Positions 17,579 through 27,300 of a stretch of DNA of 64,000 bases are shown piece by piece (positions within the stretch are counted from its first letter, which is position 1; every line of letters starts with the position of its first letter). A model generated the notes under the pieces. It was not told the origin of the DNA. It ran no database searches and saw only the letters and a list, made by a program, of their open reading frames with translations. The DNA is from Pseudomonadales bacterium (GTDB lineage Bacteria > Pseudomonadota > Gammaproteobacteria > Pseudomonadales > Azotimanducaceae), in assembly GCA_016763855.1 (NCBI GenBank), contig JAESSY010000096.1, positions 1 to 64,000 of the forward strand. Direction: 5' to 3'. The position numbers were made by a program, and so were the translations under genes.

Positions 17579-17818
17579 ATGGAAGCTGAATTATCCCAAT
17601 ATCGAGAGTCCAAGTTAAGAAGCCTGCTTAAAGCATTGTCATGGCGCATCATTGCGACTTTAACAACCACGGTGATAGCGTATGTGATCACAGGTGAGAT
17701 TGCAGCGGCATTAACGATAGGGGGTATCGAGTTCGTCCTCAAGTTTGTTATTTATTATGTTCATGAGCGAGCATGGCAATGGGTACCAAGAGGGTCGGTT
17801 AGGAGGTTATTGGATTAA
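17579..17818 (+). CDS. DUF2061 small membrane protein
   Basis: A 79-residue protein with two predicted membrane helices: SWRIIATLTTTVIAYVITG and the region ALTIGGIEFVLKFVIYYVHE, followed by RAWQWVPRG. This matches the DUF2061 family, which often sits beside or is fused to sulfate-activation genes. ATG 17579 is preferred because TGAGGGA lies about ten bases in front; a TTG at 17561 overlapping the cysNC stop is also possible. It is the last gene of the cysD-cysNC unit. Function is not established; a role linked to sulfate or PAPS metabolism is an inference from context. Confidence 0.85.
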   Translation: MEAELSQYRESKLRSLLKALSWRIIATLTTTVIAYVITGEIAAALTIGGIEFVLKFVIYYVHERAWQWVPRGSVRRLLD

Positions 17819-17875
17819 GCTTGAAATTGCCTTTCAGATTATAGATTGAGCTCTAATTGCCCCAGTACTGGCGTT

Positions 17876-17905
17876 AAAAATGGTGACTACATTACAGTAG
17901 TCACC
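17876..17905 (-). terminator. Rho-independent terminator of the giant surface-protein gene
   Basis: Perfect nine-base arms GGTGACTAC (17882-17890) and GTAGTCACC (17897-17905) enclose a six-base loop, and on the minus strand the stem is followed by ATTTTT (17881-17876). It lies 20 bases after the stop at 17926. Confidence 0.8.
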
Positions 17906-17925
17906 CATTAGCTAATCAATCAGAC

Positions 17926-20900
17926 CTAAAGAAACGACTCGCCATCACTCAAGTTAGCGTAGATAACAAACTGTGCACTGCTACCATCACTGAAATAAGT
18001 CGTCAGAGCATCTCCGCCACCAGACGCGTTGCTTACCAGACTAGAATCCAGTGCCGATACTGTACTGTTTAGTTCAATAACATTATCGCCGCCAAACAAT
18101 TCACTCAGATCATTTTGTTGGCCGCTATCGTTTAAATCGTCGATTAAATCGGATAAATTCAAACCTGAGAGGTTGTTGGTATCAGGCGCAGTAGAAGGTA
18201 AGTTTGTGACACCGCTGAGATCAATATGATCTTCGAGTGAAGCTTCTTCACTATTTTGGCTTATCAATTCACTTCCGAGGGATTCTCCGGGGGCGAATAC
18301 GAAAGCACTTCCATCTGATCCGCTTACTTCAAGAGAAATATCATCACTAACAAATAGTGTGTTTTCACCGTCGCTGAACATTCTGAATGATTCATCACCT
18401 CTACCCGCATCGAGAGTTGATTCACCAGAGAACAAGAAGTCGCCACTCAAGTTCACGGTATCACCAAGATTACCGATAACGACCAGGCTATTGTCGAGGC
18501 CGGTTAATTCGTTATTACCATCTACCAATTTGGCGATAGCGTCAGCATCAAGATCGATAGAATCGGTATCGTTGTCATCAAGAGACAATACTTCAATGCG
18601 ATCAATTTGCGTGCCTTCAATCTGGGTGAAATCGATATCCTCGGCAAGGACAAGCGTGTCGATACCTTCACCGCCATCGACGCGTTGGAAGTCAGCGTTA
18701 ACCGTAATTGAATCGTCACCAGCCTGAGCATAAATAATACTTGAATCGCCAGTAGCATTAATAATGTCGTTTCCACCTCCAGCAACAATGACGCTTTGAG
18801 CCGCATCGGTTGTAATAACATCATTTGCTGCGGTACCAATGTCAGTGGTGTCTATTCGAGTGAGAGATACGACGTTGTCCGTGTAATTTAGATCGAGTAC
18901 TTCATTATCAGAGAAGTCCAGACCGCTTGCTTGATCAAAAGATCCGAGCAAAAGCCCTGCGGTTAGAATAGCGTAACTTGTACCAGTGACGGGTTGATAG
19001 CCATTCAGTAATGTCGTGTTTAACCCGCCTTTGAGTGTAGCGGTACCCAGCACGGCCAATTGGTCATAAGTAATCCCAGCTTCTTCGCCTTCCAATTCTG
19101 CTTCTAGCACTGAACTCTCTCCAGCAGTGAAGTCTTCAGTAATGGTCACAAGGCCAGGGGAAGTACCAACGGTTGGGGCGTTGCCGGCGACTGCACCCGT
19201 GATAGTGCCGATACCATTAATGCTGCCATTGTTGGTAAATGTGGGAACACCCGATACATCTAAGATTGTTGTGGCGGCTGTGACGCCGGTTACACCATTC
19301 AAATTAATGATGCCGTTATTGGTTCCTCCGGTCACGGCGGTGATAGTGAGGGTACCATTGCTTTCTATGTTGATGGTGCCTGTGTTGTCGAAAATTCCTG
19401 TGTCATTGATTGTTAATTGGTCTAGAACAGTTAACATACCCTGATTTAAAAAGTTCGTATCTATAACACGTGCAGTAGTAGCTGATGAATTAGAGGTAAT
19501 GCTAGTGATCGTGCCCGTGACACCGTTAATGAAAGTCCCCCCCACTGTTAGTGTGGCCGTACCTGATGCAACAATCACATCAAGGGTAATATCTCCGGAG
19601 TTGGTAAATCCAGTGGTGACCACTAGATTAGCATTAGCAGGTACATCTCCTAGTACGGTTAAATTACCACTCTGATTGAAGTTAGTACTGCTTATGGTGG
19701 AAGTGCCTAGCGCTATGACGGAACCAAAATTGTCAAAGTCGACGATTGCGTCAATTGTGTCGCCGCTTAAATCGAGTTGTCCCCCATCCGCTATGAACAA
19801 TTTGGAACCATTACCAGTCGTAATAGTAATAGTGCCTACACTAAGATCTAGATTGAAAGTGCTACTGGCTAAATTTAAGTCATCTGTTAGCGTTAAGGTC
19901 TGTATTCCTTGGAGGGCGATGGTGCCAGTGCCGTTAAAATTGGAACCACCAAAAGTGCTGCCAGCGGTTGCGTCGATATTAATGAGCGCCCCGGGGTTGA
20001 TGTTTATCGTGCCTGCACTATTTGAAAAGATGCCTGCAGTGACCACGTTCAACACGGCATTGATATCGATATTACCGAGGTTGGCGAAATTGCCTGTTTG
20101 ATTGATTGTTAGATCAGAGTCAACTTGGATTAAACCTTGATTGTCGACTGCGGCATTAATCACTCTCAAATTTCCGGCTGTGGCATTTGAACTAGTACTT
20201 AGAATGATGCCTGTTAGGGGATTAATGAGCGTACTATTTGGTACGTTTAAGGTTGCTGATCCAGCGGCCGTACTATCCAGTGTCAAAATGCCGTTGTTGG
20301 TAAAACCACCTGTAGCATTTACATTTACAACAGCTATTCCTGCGCCGTTTGTTTGTATGGTGAAATTACCATCTTGCTGGAAATTTGTTCCGCCAAAGGA
20401 CGAAGTTTTTTCCACTTGCAGTGAACCTCGATTTTGTACATCAATGTTAACGGCACTACCGTCGACCAAGAGACTACCAGATTCATCTACGACTAACATG
20501 CCACTGGCATTACCAGAAATAGTTGCGGTTGTAACGCTGCCCATACCAGCAATTTTAAGTATGGTATCGACATTCTTAACACCTGCGGTCGTCGCGCTGA
20601 ATATGCCCGGTACGATGACAGGACCTGTTCCTGTGAGTGCCCCCGTCGTAAAATTGAATGTGCCATTAATATGTAAGTCAGCATCTGCCTGGTATGTGCC
20701 GCCGCTTAAATTAAATGTCGATCCAGAAAAAAATGTCGAGCCAGTTGTCGTATTAATTAGTCCACTTGTTAGGTTGAGTGTCGTGGTTCCTTGTAAAGTC
20801 AAACTTGCGATTAGCTCAGTAGCGATAGAGCCGTGTGTGACAATAAAGCTATTAATCAGTACGTTGTTTGGGGTTGCAGGTAGTGTGTCTGTATTCCAAT

Positions 20901-23900
20901 TGATTGCGGTTTCCCAAAATCCATCAGTACTCGTATTATCAAAGGAGAGATCGAAAACGGCGTTGATCGTCACATCAACATTAGTAATATTTTGAGCGGC
21001 AGTCACGGTGAAGGCGTTGCCTAAATTGTGGATGATGCCTCCGCCATAGCTGCCGGCAGTAATGCTGGATGCGGTAACAATGGTGACAACTTCGCCTGCT
21101 CCCAAAATATTGTTGCCAGGTAAGAAATTGAGATCTAACCCACCGATAATAGTGTAGTCTCCAAGCACATTGAGTACGTCAAAACTACCTGTGTTAGCGA
21201 CATCAACCAACAACACCGCAGAGGCACTTTGTGCGAAATTGCCACTAATGGTCAGTGTGTCGACGGTAAGATCTCCTCCGGGTACTAGAAAACCGTCATT
21301 TGTAAAAGTGAGTGCGCTAACGTCTAGTGTTCCACCACCCTCAATTCTTCCACCGTTTTGATTGGTAAAGGATGTACCCGTTATGGTAAATGTAATACCT
21401 GAATCAATGCCGATTGAACCGGAGTTAACATGAGTGGCTGCGGCCTGGCTTAATGTGGCGTCATGTGCAACTTTTAAATCCCCCTGATTATCTAACTGTG
21501 CTGCGATATCCCTAGATCCACCGGCGACGACGCCACCCGTATAGATAAGATCGATGCTTGAGCCAATGCTATTAACGAGTGGTCCTCCTGTAACGGAGAG
21601 TATTGTTGTTCGTGCTACGGCACCGTCTTCACTATCGAGGGTAATAAGACCGTTATTGGTGAAACCGTTTGCAATCACGACACTGGCGTTGCCGACACTT
21701 GTCGAATTGACAAACAATTCTCCGTTTAGACCAAATATCGGGGAGTTAATGTTGGAGGTACCTTCCCTCACTTCCAATTCGCCGCCGAAATTGACATCTA
21801 AATTATTATTGAAAGTGTCTGCAGTGATACTCTGCTTGCCACCGGTACCAACGATGAATTTTCCTGCCCCCCCAACGGTGATAGTGCCTCCAAAGGTGAC
21901 TTCAGCATTTGCAGGTGTGACGATAAAATCAGTCAGGACGGTTAAGCTCTGTGGACCCACTAAGTCGATTTGGCCACCACCAATAAAGGTCGTAAGGCTA
22001 TCGACGGTTGTATTCGTAGCAGCAATCGATAAAACAAACCCGGGGGCAACATCTATCATTCCATTGCTTGTCAGAAAGCTACCACTGCTGTTAATGACAG
22101 AATTAAAATTGACGCTAATGATGCCCTGATTATCAAGTAATCCATCAAATGAACGTGATCCGCCGGCATTGAGGCCAGTATTTTTTAGGTTTATGGTTCC
22201 TAAGTTTAACAATGTGCCGGAAGTTTGAACGAATGATGTTGTCAGGGCTGCATTTTCCTCGTTATCAATTCTTATCATTCCGTTGTTGGTGAATGAGAAA
22301 CCAACGTTTAAGTTCGCTGGGCCCAGTGCAGTTGAACTCACACTAAGTGATCCATTTTGAATCAGCGCGGTGGAACCAATAGTAGAACTCGCGTCAACAA
22401 CTTTTACTTCTGCTGCTGGGTTGATGGTGAGATCGGCATTAATCACATCGTTGCTAAGTACCAGTTTTGAGCCATTCTCGATTGTTAACAAAAACAATCC
22501 GCCGACAGTGACTGAACCACCGAAAGTGAGGTTGGGTTGGAGGGTCTTATCTATGGTGAAATTACCGGTCAATGTTAAGGCTTGATTACCTATTAGGTCG
22601 ATGGAACCACCACCCGTTAGTATTGTCCCCGAACCAAATGTGGTAGTGACTGAGTCGATTGTCAGTGTTGCACCAAGAGCGACATCAATTGATCCCATAT
22701 CACTGGTAAAGTTTGTTGAGCCCGAAATAGAGGAGTTAAAATTAACATCGAGTGAACCCATTCCATTGTCAATGTTGCCGACAAAGTCGCGGCTACCACC
22801 AGGGCGATTACTGGTGTTATCAAAGCTAATAATACCCGAGACACTGTTCAATAAGATGCCTGTTTGAGTTACTGAGGTAAATCTGTCGACTCCGGCGTCT
22901 ACGCTATTATCGATGTTAATGGTGCCATTATTGGTAAATGAATTTGAAATAATCAGCGATCCCGTGCCGAGATTAGTTGAGTCGATGAGCAAGAATCCAT
23001 CTTGCGTAAATATGCTTGAACCAATAGTTGTAGGAGCATCGACTACTGAGATTTGAGAACCGGATGTGATGATTAGGTTGACGTTGATCGTCTCAGAATC
23101 TAGAAACACGGTTGTACCTGATTGAATGGTAAGTGAACCAGGTCCGTTAACCGTGATTGAACCGCTCAGCCCCCCAAAGACAATATTTGGGTTAGTGACA
23201 TCATCTATGATGAGATTGCTGCTGAGTGTTAGTATGTTGGTTCCAACAAAATCAATAAAACCGTTTCCTAACAGAATGGTTGATGTACCAAGGGTTGTAT
23301 CGGCATTAATCGTGAGAGTTGTGCCTGTAGCCACATCTATTGTACCTAAGTCACTGATTAGGCTTGTTCCTGTGATAGTGGCGTCATGATTAATATCGAG
23401 TAAACCGCCACTGGCATTGTTAATATTACCTATGAAATCACGTGAGCCGCCGGCTACGGCTCCTGTATTCTCAAATACTAGGGTCGAATTATTAATGAGT
23501 GTTCCCATGCTAAGGGTAAAGGAAGTGGTTCTGGCGGTAGCGCCATCGGTATTATCAATGTTAATGAGGCCGTCATTCGTAAACCCGTTTGCCACAAGTA
23601 GATTGGTATTTCCAAATATAGAAGATTCTACGTTGATTTGACCCGCTTGCATCAGTGCTGCTGAATTTATGTTGGATGTCCCTGCTTCGGCAACCAATAA
23701 ACCGCCGATATTGATAGTGAGGTCGGTGTTGATAATGTCGTTCGTTAAAATAATAAGATCGCCGGCGTCTATTAAAAAAGTGCCAGCACCATCCACTGAT
23801 ACTGTACCGGAGAAGTTGATGCCTGGTCCATTGCCAGCGAAGCCGAAAATACTATCAATCTGAATACTTTGCGTTCCTAGAAAGTCAATCGTTCCATTAC

Positions 23901-23907
23901 CTGACAA
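17926..23907 (-). CDS. Giant repetitive surface protein, C-terminal part (separate frame)
   Basis: This frame encodes 1993 residues from the first possible start (TTG 23907), but the same frame is open and clearly homologous up to 24363, with no ATG, GTG or TTG in those 450 bases. It is therefore best seen as the continuation of 24327-28961 in another frame. Its first part has about four diverged repeats of roughly 200 residues, each opening with a G-x-IDF(V/L)GTQ-like strand and containing NG(L/I)I-x-IDN and GGSRDF motifs, a beta-helix-like pattern. A second series after a FWETAINWNTDTLP block has NQG-, NSG- and NNG-type turns. The end carries degenerate RTX-like turns (VIVAGGGNDIINATGD, YAQAGDDSITV) and an acidic tail, consistent with type I secretion. 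No transporter genes are nearby. A terminator follows. Confidence 0.8.
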   Translation of the reverse strand: MSGNGTIDFLGTQSIQIDSIFGFAGNGPGINFSGTVSVDGAGTFLIDAGDLIILTNDIINTDLTINIGGLLVAEAGTSNINSAALMQAGQINVESSIFGNTNLLVANGFTNDGLINIDNTDGATARTTSFTLSMGTLINNSTLVFENTGAVAGGSRDFIGNINNASGGLLDINHDATITGTSLISDLGTIDVATGTTLTINADTTLGTSTILLGNGFIDFVGTNILTLSSNLIIDDVTNPNIVFGGLSGSITVNGPGSLTIQSGTTVFLDSETINVNLIITSGSQISVVDAPTTIGSSIFTQDGFLLIDSTNLGTGSLIISNSFTNNGTINIDNSVDAGVDRFTSVTQTGILLNSVSGIISFDNTSNRPGGSRDFVGNIDNGMGSLDVNFNSSISGSTNFTSDMGSIDVALGATLTIDSVTTTFGSGTILTGGGSIDLIGNQALTLTGNFTIDKTLQPNLTFGGSVTVGGLFLLTIENGSKLVLSNDVINADLTINPAAEVKVVDASSTIGSTALIQNGSLSVSSTALGPANLNVGFSFTNNGMIRIDNEENAALTTSFVQTSGTLLNLGTINLKNTGLNAGGSRSFDGLLDNQGIISVNFNSVINSSGSFLTSNGMIDVAPGFVLSIAATNTTVDSLTTFIGGGQIDLVGPQSLTVLTDFIVTPANAEVTFGGTITVGGAGKFIVGTGGKQSITADTFNNNLDVNFGGELEVREGTSNINSPIFGLNGELFVNSTSVGNASVVIANGFTNNGLITLDSEDGAVARTTILSVTGGPLVNSIGSSIDLIYTGGVVAGGSRDIAAQLDNQGDLKVAHDATLSQAAATHVNSGSIGIDSGITFTITGTSFTNQNGGRIEGGGTLDVSALTFTNDGFLVPGGDLTVDTLTISGNFAQSASAVLLVDVANTGSFDVLNVLGDYTIIGGLDLNFLPGNNILGAGEVVTIVTASSITAGSYGGGIIHNLGNAFTVTAAQNITNVDVTINAVFDLSFDNTSTDGFWETAINWNTDTLPATPNNVLINSFIVTHGSIATELIASLTLQGTTTLNLTSGLINTTTGSTFFSGSTFNLSGGTYQADADLHINGTFNFTTGALTGTGPVIVPGIFSATTAGVKNVDTILKIAGMGSVTTATISGNASGMLVVDESGSLLVDGSAVNIDVQNRGSLQVEKTSSFGGTNFQQDGNFTIQTNGAGIAVVNVNATGGFTNNGILTLDSTAAGSATLNVPNSTLINPLTGIILSTSSNATAGNLRVINAAVDNQGLIQVDSDLTINQTGNFANLGNIDINAVLNVVTAGIFSNSAGTININPGALINIDATAGSTFGGSNFNGTGTIALQGIQTLTLTDDLNLASSTFNLDLSVGTITITTGNGSKLFIADGGQLDLSGDTIDAIVDFDNFGSVIALGTSTISSTNFNQSGNLTVLGDVPANANLVVTTGFTNSGDITLDVIVASGTATLTVGGTFINGVTGTITSITSNSSATTARVIDTNFLNQGMLTVLDQLTINDTGIFDNTGTINIESNGTLTITAVTGGTNNGIINLNGVTGVTAATTILDVSGVPTFTNNGSINGIGTITGAVAGNAPTVGTSPGLVTITEDFTAGESSVLEAELEGEEAGITYDQLAVLGTATLKGGLNTTLLNGYQPVTGTSYAILTAGLLLGSFDQASGLDFSDNEVLDLNYTDNVVSLTRIDTTDIGTAANDVITTDAAQSVIVAGGGNDIINATGDSSIIYAQAGDDSITVNADFQRVDGGEGIDTLVLAEDIDFTQIEGTQIDRIEVLSLDDNDTDSIDLDADAIAKLVDGNNELTGLDNSLVVIGNLGDTVNLSGDFLFSGESTLDAGRGDESFRMFSDGENTLFVSDDISLEVSGSDGSAFVFAPGESLGSELISQNSEEASLEDHIDLSGVTNLPSTAPDTNNLSGLNLSDLIDDLNDSGQQNDLSELFGGDNVIELNSTVSALDSSLVSNASGGGDALTTYFSDGSSAQFVIYANLSDGESFL

Positions 23908-24326
23908 TGTCGTACCGGTCCCCAGGAGGGTAGTCGTGGCATCAATTGATAGTGTTGCGCCAACAGCTACGTCAATCGTTCCAATTGTTGAGGTAAAGGT
24001 TGTTGTTGTGACATTGGTATCAATATTGATATCAATTAACCCTTGATTATCGATAACACCGTTTATCGTTCTAGAGTCTGCTACACCATCGACAAGAATT
24101 GTCGCGCCTGCGAAATTAGTGAACGCGCCACCAGCTAGTACGATGTTTGCGCCCTCATCACCACCACCAATTACGCCGCCCGTAAGTTGAAAAATACCAT
24201 TGTTATCTACAGTTGAATTAAATGTCAGGGTTTGCCCTGTATTTGCGCCGACTACGCTGAACGTACCGCCTGCTACAATACTAACTGGACTTGCTACCGA
24301 CGCGGTATCTTGATGAGTAACTTGGC

Positions 24327-27300
24327 CTAATTGGAGACAATGAGTGGGCCTAAGCCAACGTAACTACCGCCAAAGACATTCAAATCACCGTCAACCTGAA
24401 GTGTGTTGTAATCGATTACATCCCCGGCTGTGGTCACTATATTGCCGAAAGATATTTGTACATCTTCTGATGCGATCGGTGCAGTGCCTAATGACCAGGT
24501 AGCGCCATCTGAGAAAAGACCAGAAATAAGCACAGAACTGTTAAGGGGCACCGGGTTGACATTAATCGTTGCAGTACCAGTTGAGATGCCACCATTACCA
24601 TCGCTAATTTGATATTGAAAACTATCTACACCTGTAAACAAAGTATTGGGTGTATAAGTGAATGTACCATCTACATTTATAGTAAGAGTGCCATTTAACA
24701 CATTGGTTATTGGTGTTGTATTGATACCTAAGGTATCACCGTCTGCATCAATATCGTTGAACAGTAAATCATCGACGCCGACAGAGGTTACGAGTACCCC
24801 GTCAACAGTTACATTGTACACATCGGCTACAGCAACCGGTGGATCATTTACGGGCGTTACGGTAACAGGAATGCTAACATTTGCTGTCAGTGGTCCTGGT
24901 GTCCCAGTATTACCTTGGTCACTAATAGTGATATCAATTTGACCAGTACCATTAAAATCTGGATCCGGGGCAAAGTCTAATAATGAAAGTGTAGAATTTA
25001 GATTAGCCAGTGTTCCCGATAATGTGATCGATGTTGTACCGACGTTGCCTGCATCTATCGTTACAGAGCTTACATCTGAAAGAAAAAGGACACCATTTGT
25101 TGTTGTAATGGTGACGGTTGCCAATCCACCCCCAATATCAGGGTCAGAAAAAACTGGTGCGACCTGGACAGGGGTGTCTTCAGCAGTGCTGAGTGGCAAG
25201 GGTGCTGAAATCGAGGGTGGATCATTTATGTCAACAAAAGTGACGTCAAAAGAAACAGTCGCTATATTTGTGCCACCAGCACCATCTTGCAAAGTGTAAG
25301 TAAAGGTATCCGCCCCGTTAAATCCTGCCGCTGATGTATAGGTGAAGTCACCCGTGCTGCTTATTGAAAACGTACCCCCGGAAGCTGTGGCACCACTGCT
25401 CGTCACAACAGTGAGCGGGTTGCTATCAATGTCAGAATCATTGCCTAGTACATTTCCTGATATCGAGACGCCTGCATCAGCTGGGAAATTATCATCTACT
25501 GCGACAGGGGGGTCATTTAAGCCCGTTACTGTAATCGTTGCCGTTTGATCTACGGGGCTGCCTTTTCCATCATCGATTTGATAGTTAAGAGTTACTACCT
25601 CTTGTACGCCATCTGCTAGGAAATCATAAAAACCCGGTGTTATTGAAAGCTGTGTGCCGCTGAGTGTTATGCCATTACTGTTTGGTACAAAAATGGGATT
25701 GATGACAGAAAGTATGTCGCCATCCATATCTACCGCAGTATCTAAGAGATCAAAGGGGACAGTTGTGTCATTTTGAGTAACATTTGCACTAAGGCTCGTG
25801 CCCACGGTGGGTGCATTATTCACACCTGTTATCGTTATGGTCGCTGTTTGAGTTACAGTTAATCCCGTTGTATCAACGATATCGTACTGAAGAACAATCT
25901 GCTCGGTTTGTCCAGGGCCGAGAGTAAACCCACTTGGGTCAACTAAAAAAGTTGAGCTGGTAGAAGACGTAATTATTGTACCTGCTGAGGCAGAGAGATT
26001 CGCAACGACCAAATTACCCTGATCATTGGTGTCTACATCGGTTGCGCCAATGAGTAGATCAATACCTAAAGGCGCATCGCTAGTCGTTAGATCGATTACA
26101 ATGGGTGCATCAACTACAGGTGCATCTGCAACACCATTAATGGTAAGGGTATATCGCCCATCGACTCTTAGATTATCTGTATCTGCTGCCGTAAAACCAA
26201 AACTGTCGGTGATTGATTGACCTTCATTTAGAAAGTCGAATTGACCATTGGCATCGTATAAGACGCTGCCAAGAATGACTGTACCAACTGTGCCTGTTGT
26301 ATCCAAAGCCACTATCGATAAATTTGCACTATCATCGGAGACGATTGCGAGTACATCAGCCGTGATATCAATGGGTCCAACGGTGTTGGCATCAAGCGGA
26401 GCAGCGGGTACTGGATTTTCGATTAAGACCGGTGGATTATTAATACCCGTTGCAGTGACGGCGATGCTTTCTGTGCTTGTAAGATTTCCATCTGAGACAG
26501 TGTAGGTAAATGTATCGATAAACTCGCCCGCATCAAGCTGATCTGACGCAGTGTATTCAATACTGAGTCCATCCGCAGAGATTGAGGCCGTTCCGGTTTC
26601 AGGTGCTGTAATACTGGTAATGGTGAGATTATTGCCTTCTGGGTCAGAGTCATTGTCAAGAGGCGTAAGCGTGATTGTCTCCCCTTCGTTAAGAATGGCA
26701 GTATCGGTTTCAGTTATCGGGGCATCATCTATGCCTCGAACAATAATATTTACTGTGGCGGTAGAAGTTGCCCCTGCGCTATCCGTGATGGTGTATAAGA
26801 AACTTGAAGTAAATGTTTCTCCATCTGTTAATGCATTAAGCACATCTGAACTGCTTGAAATAAACTCTAAACTACCATCGCCTTGAATGACGATCGTTGT
26901 TGCATCATTACTTAAAAATTCTGCTCCTGTGATACTAAAGGTGTCATTGACATCTGGATCACTATCATTTGTAAGAAGGCCATCCGTATTGCCGAGCGAT
27001 AATGTTGTATCTTCATCAATTGTAAACTCGTTGTCTGCCGCAATAGGTGCGTCATTGGCGCCATTGAGTACGATGGTCGCTTGTGCCGTGGCTGTAAAAT
27101 CACCAGATTGAATTTGGTAAGTGAATGATTCGCTAAATGTCTCGCCCTGGCCAAGAGGCCCAATTACTGTGGGGTCTGGGGTGTAATTAATAGTTTGACT
27201 GGCTTGATCAAAGGTCAATGTGCCGCTTAAATTATTTGCGGTGACACCAATGATTGTGGGTGACTGGCCTTCGTCAGGATCATTATCATTGCTCAGTAAT

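Noticed and set aside
20141-20995. Long plus-strand frames antisense to the adhesin (also 18359-18727, 19676-20101, 21554-22129)
   Set aside because: Low-complexity mirror of a Thr/Asn/Gly-rich gene, no ribosome binding site and no family resemblance.
24327-24366. Programmed -1 frameshifting in the adhesin
   Set aside because: No X-XXY-YYZ heptamer in the 40-base window where the frames overlap.
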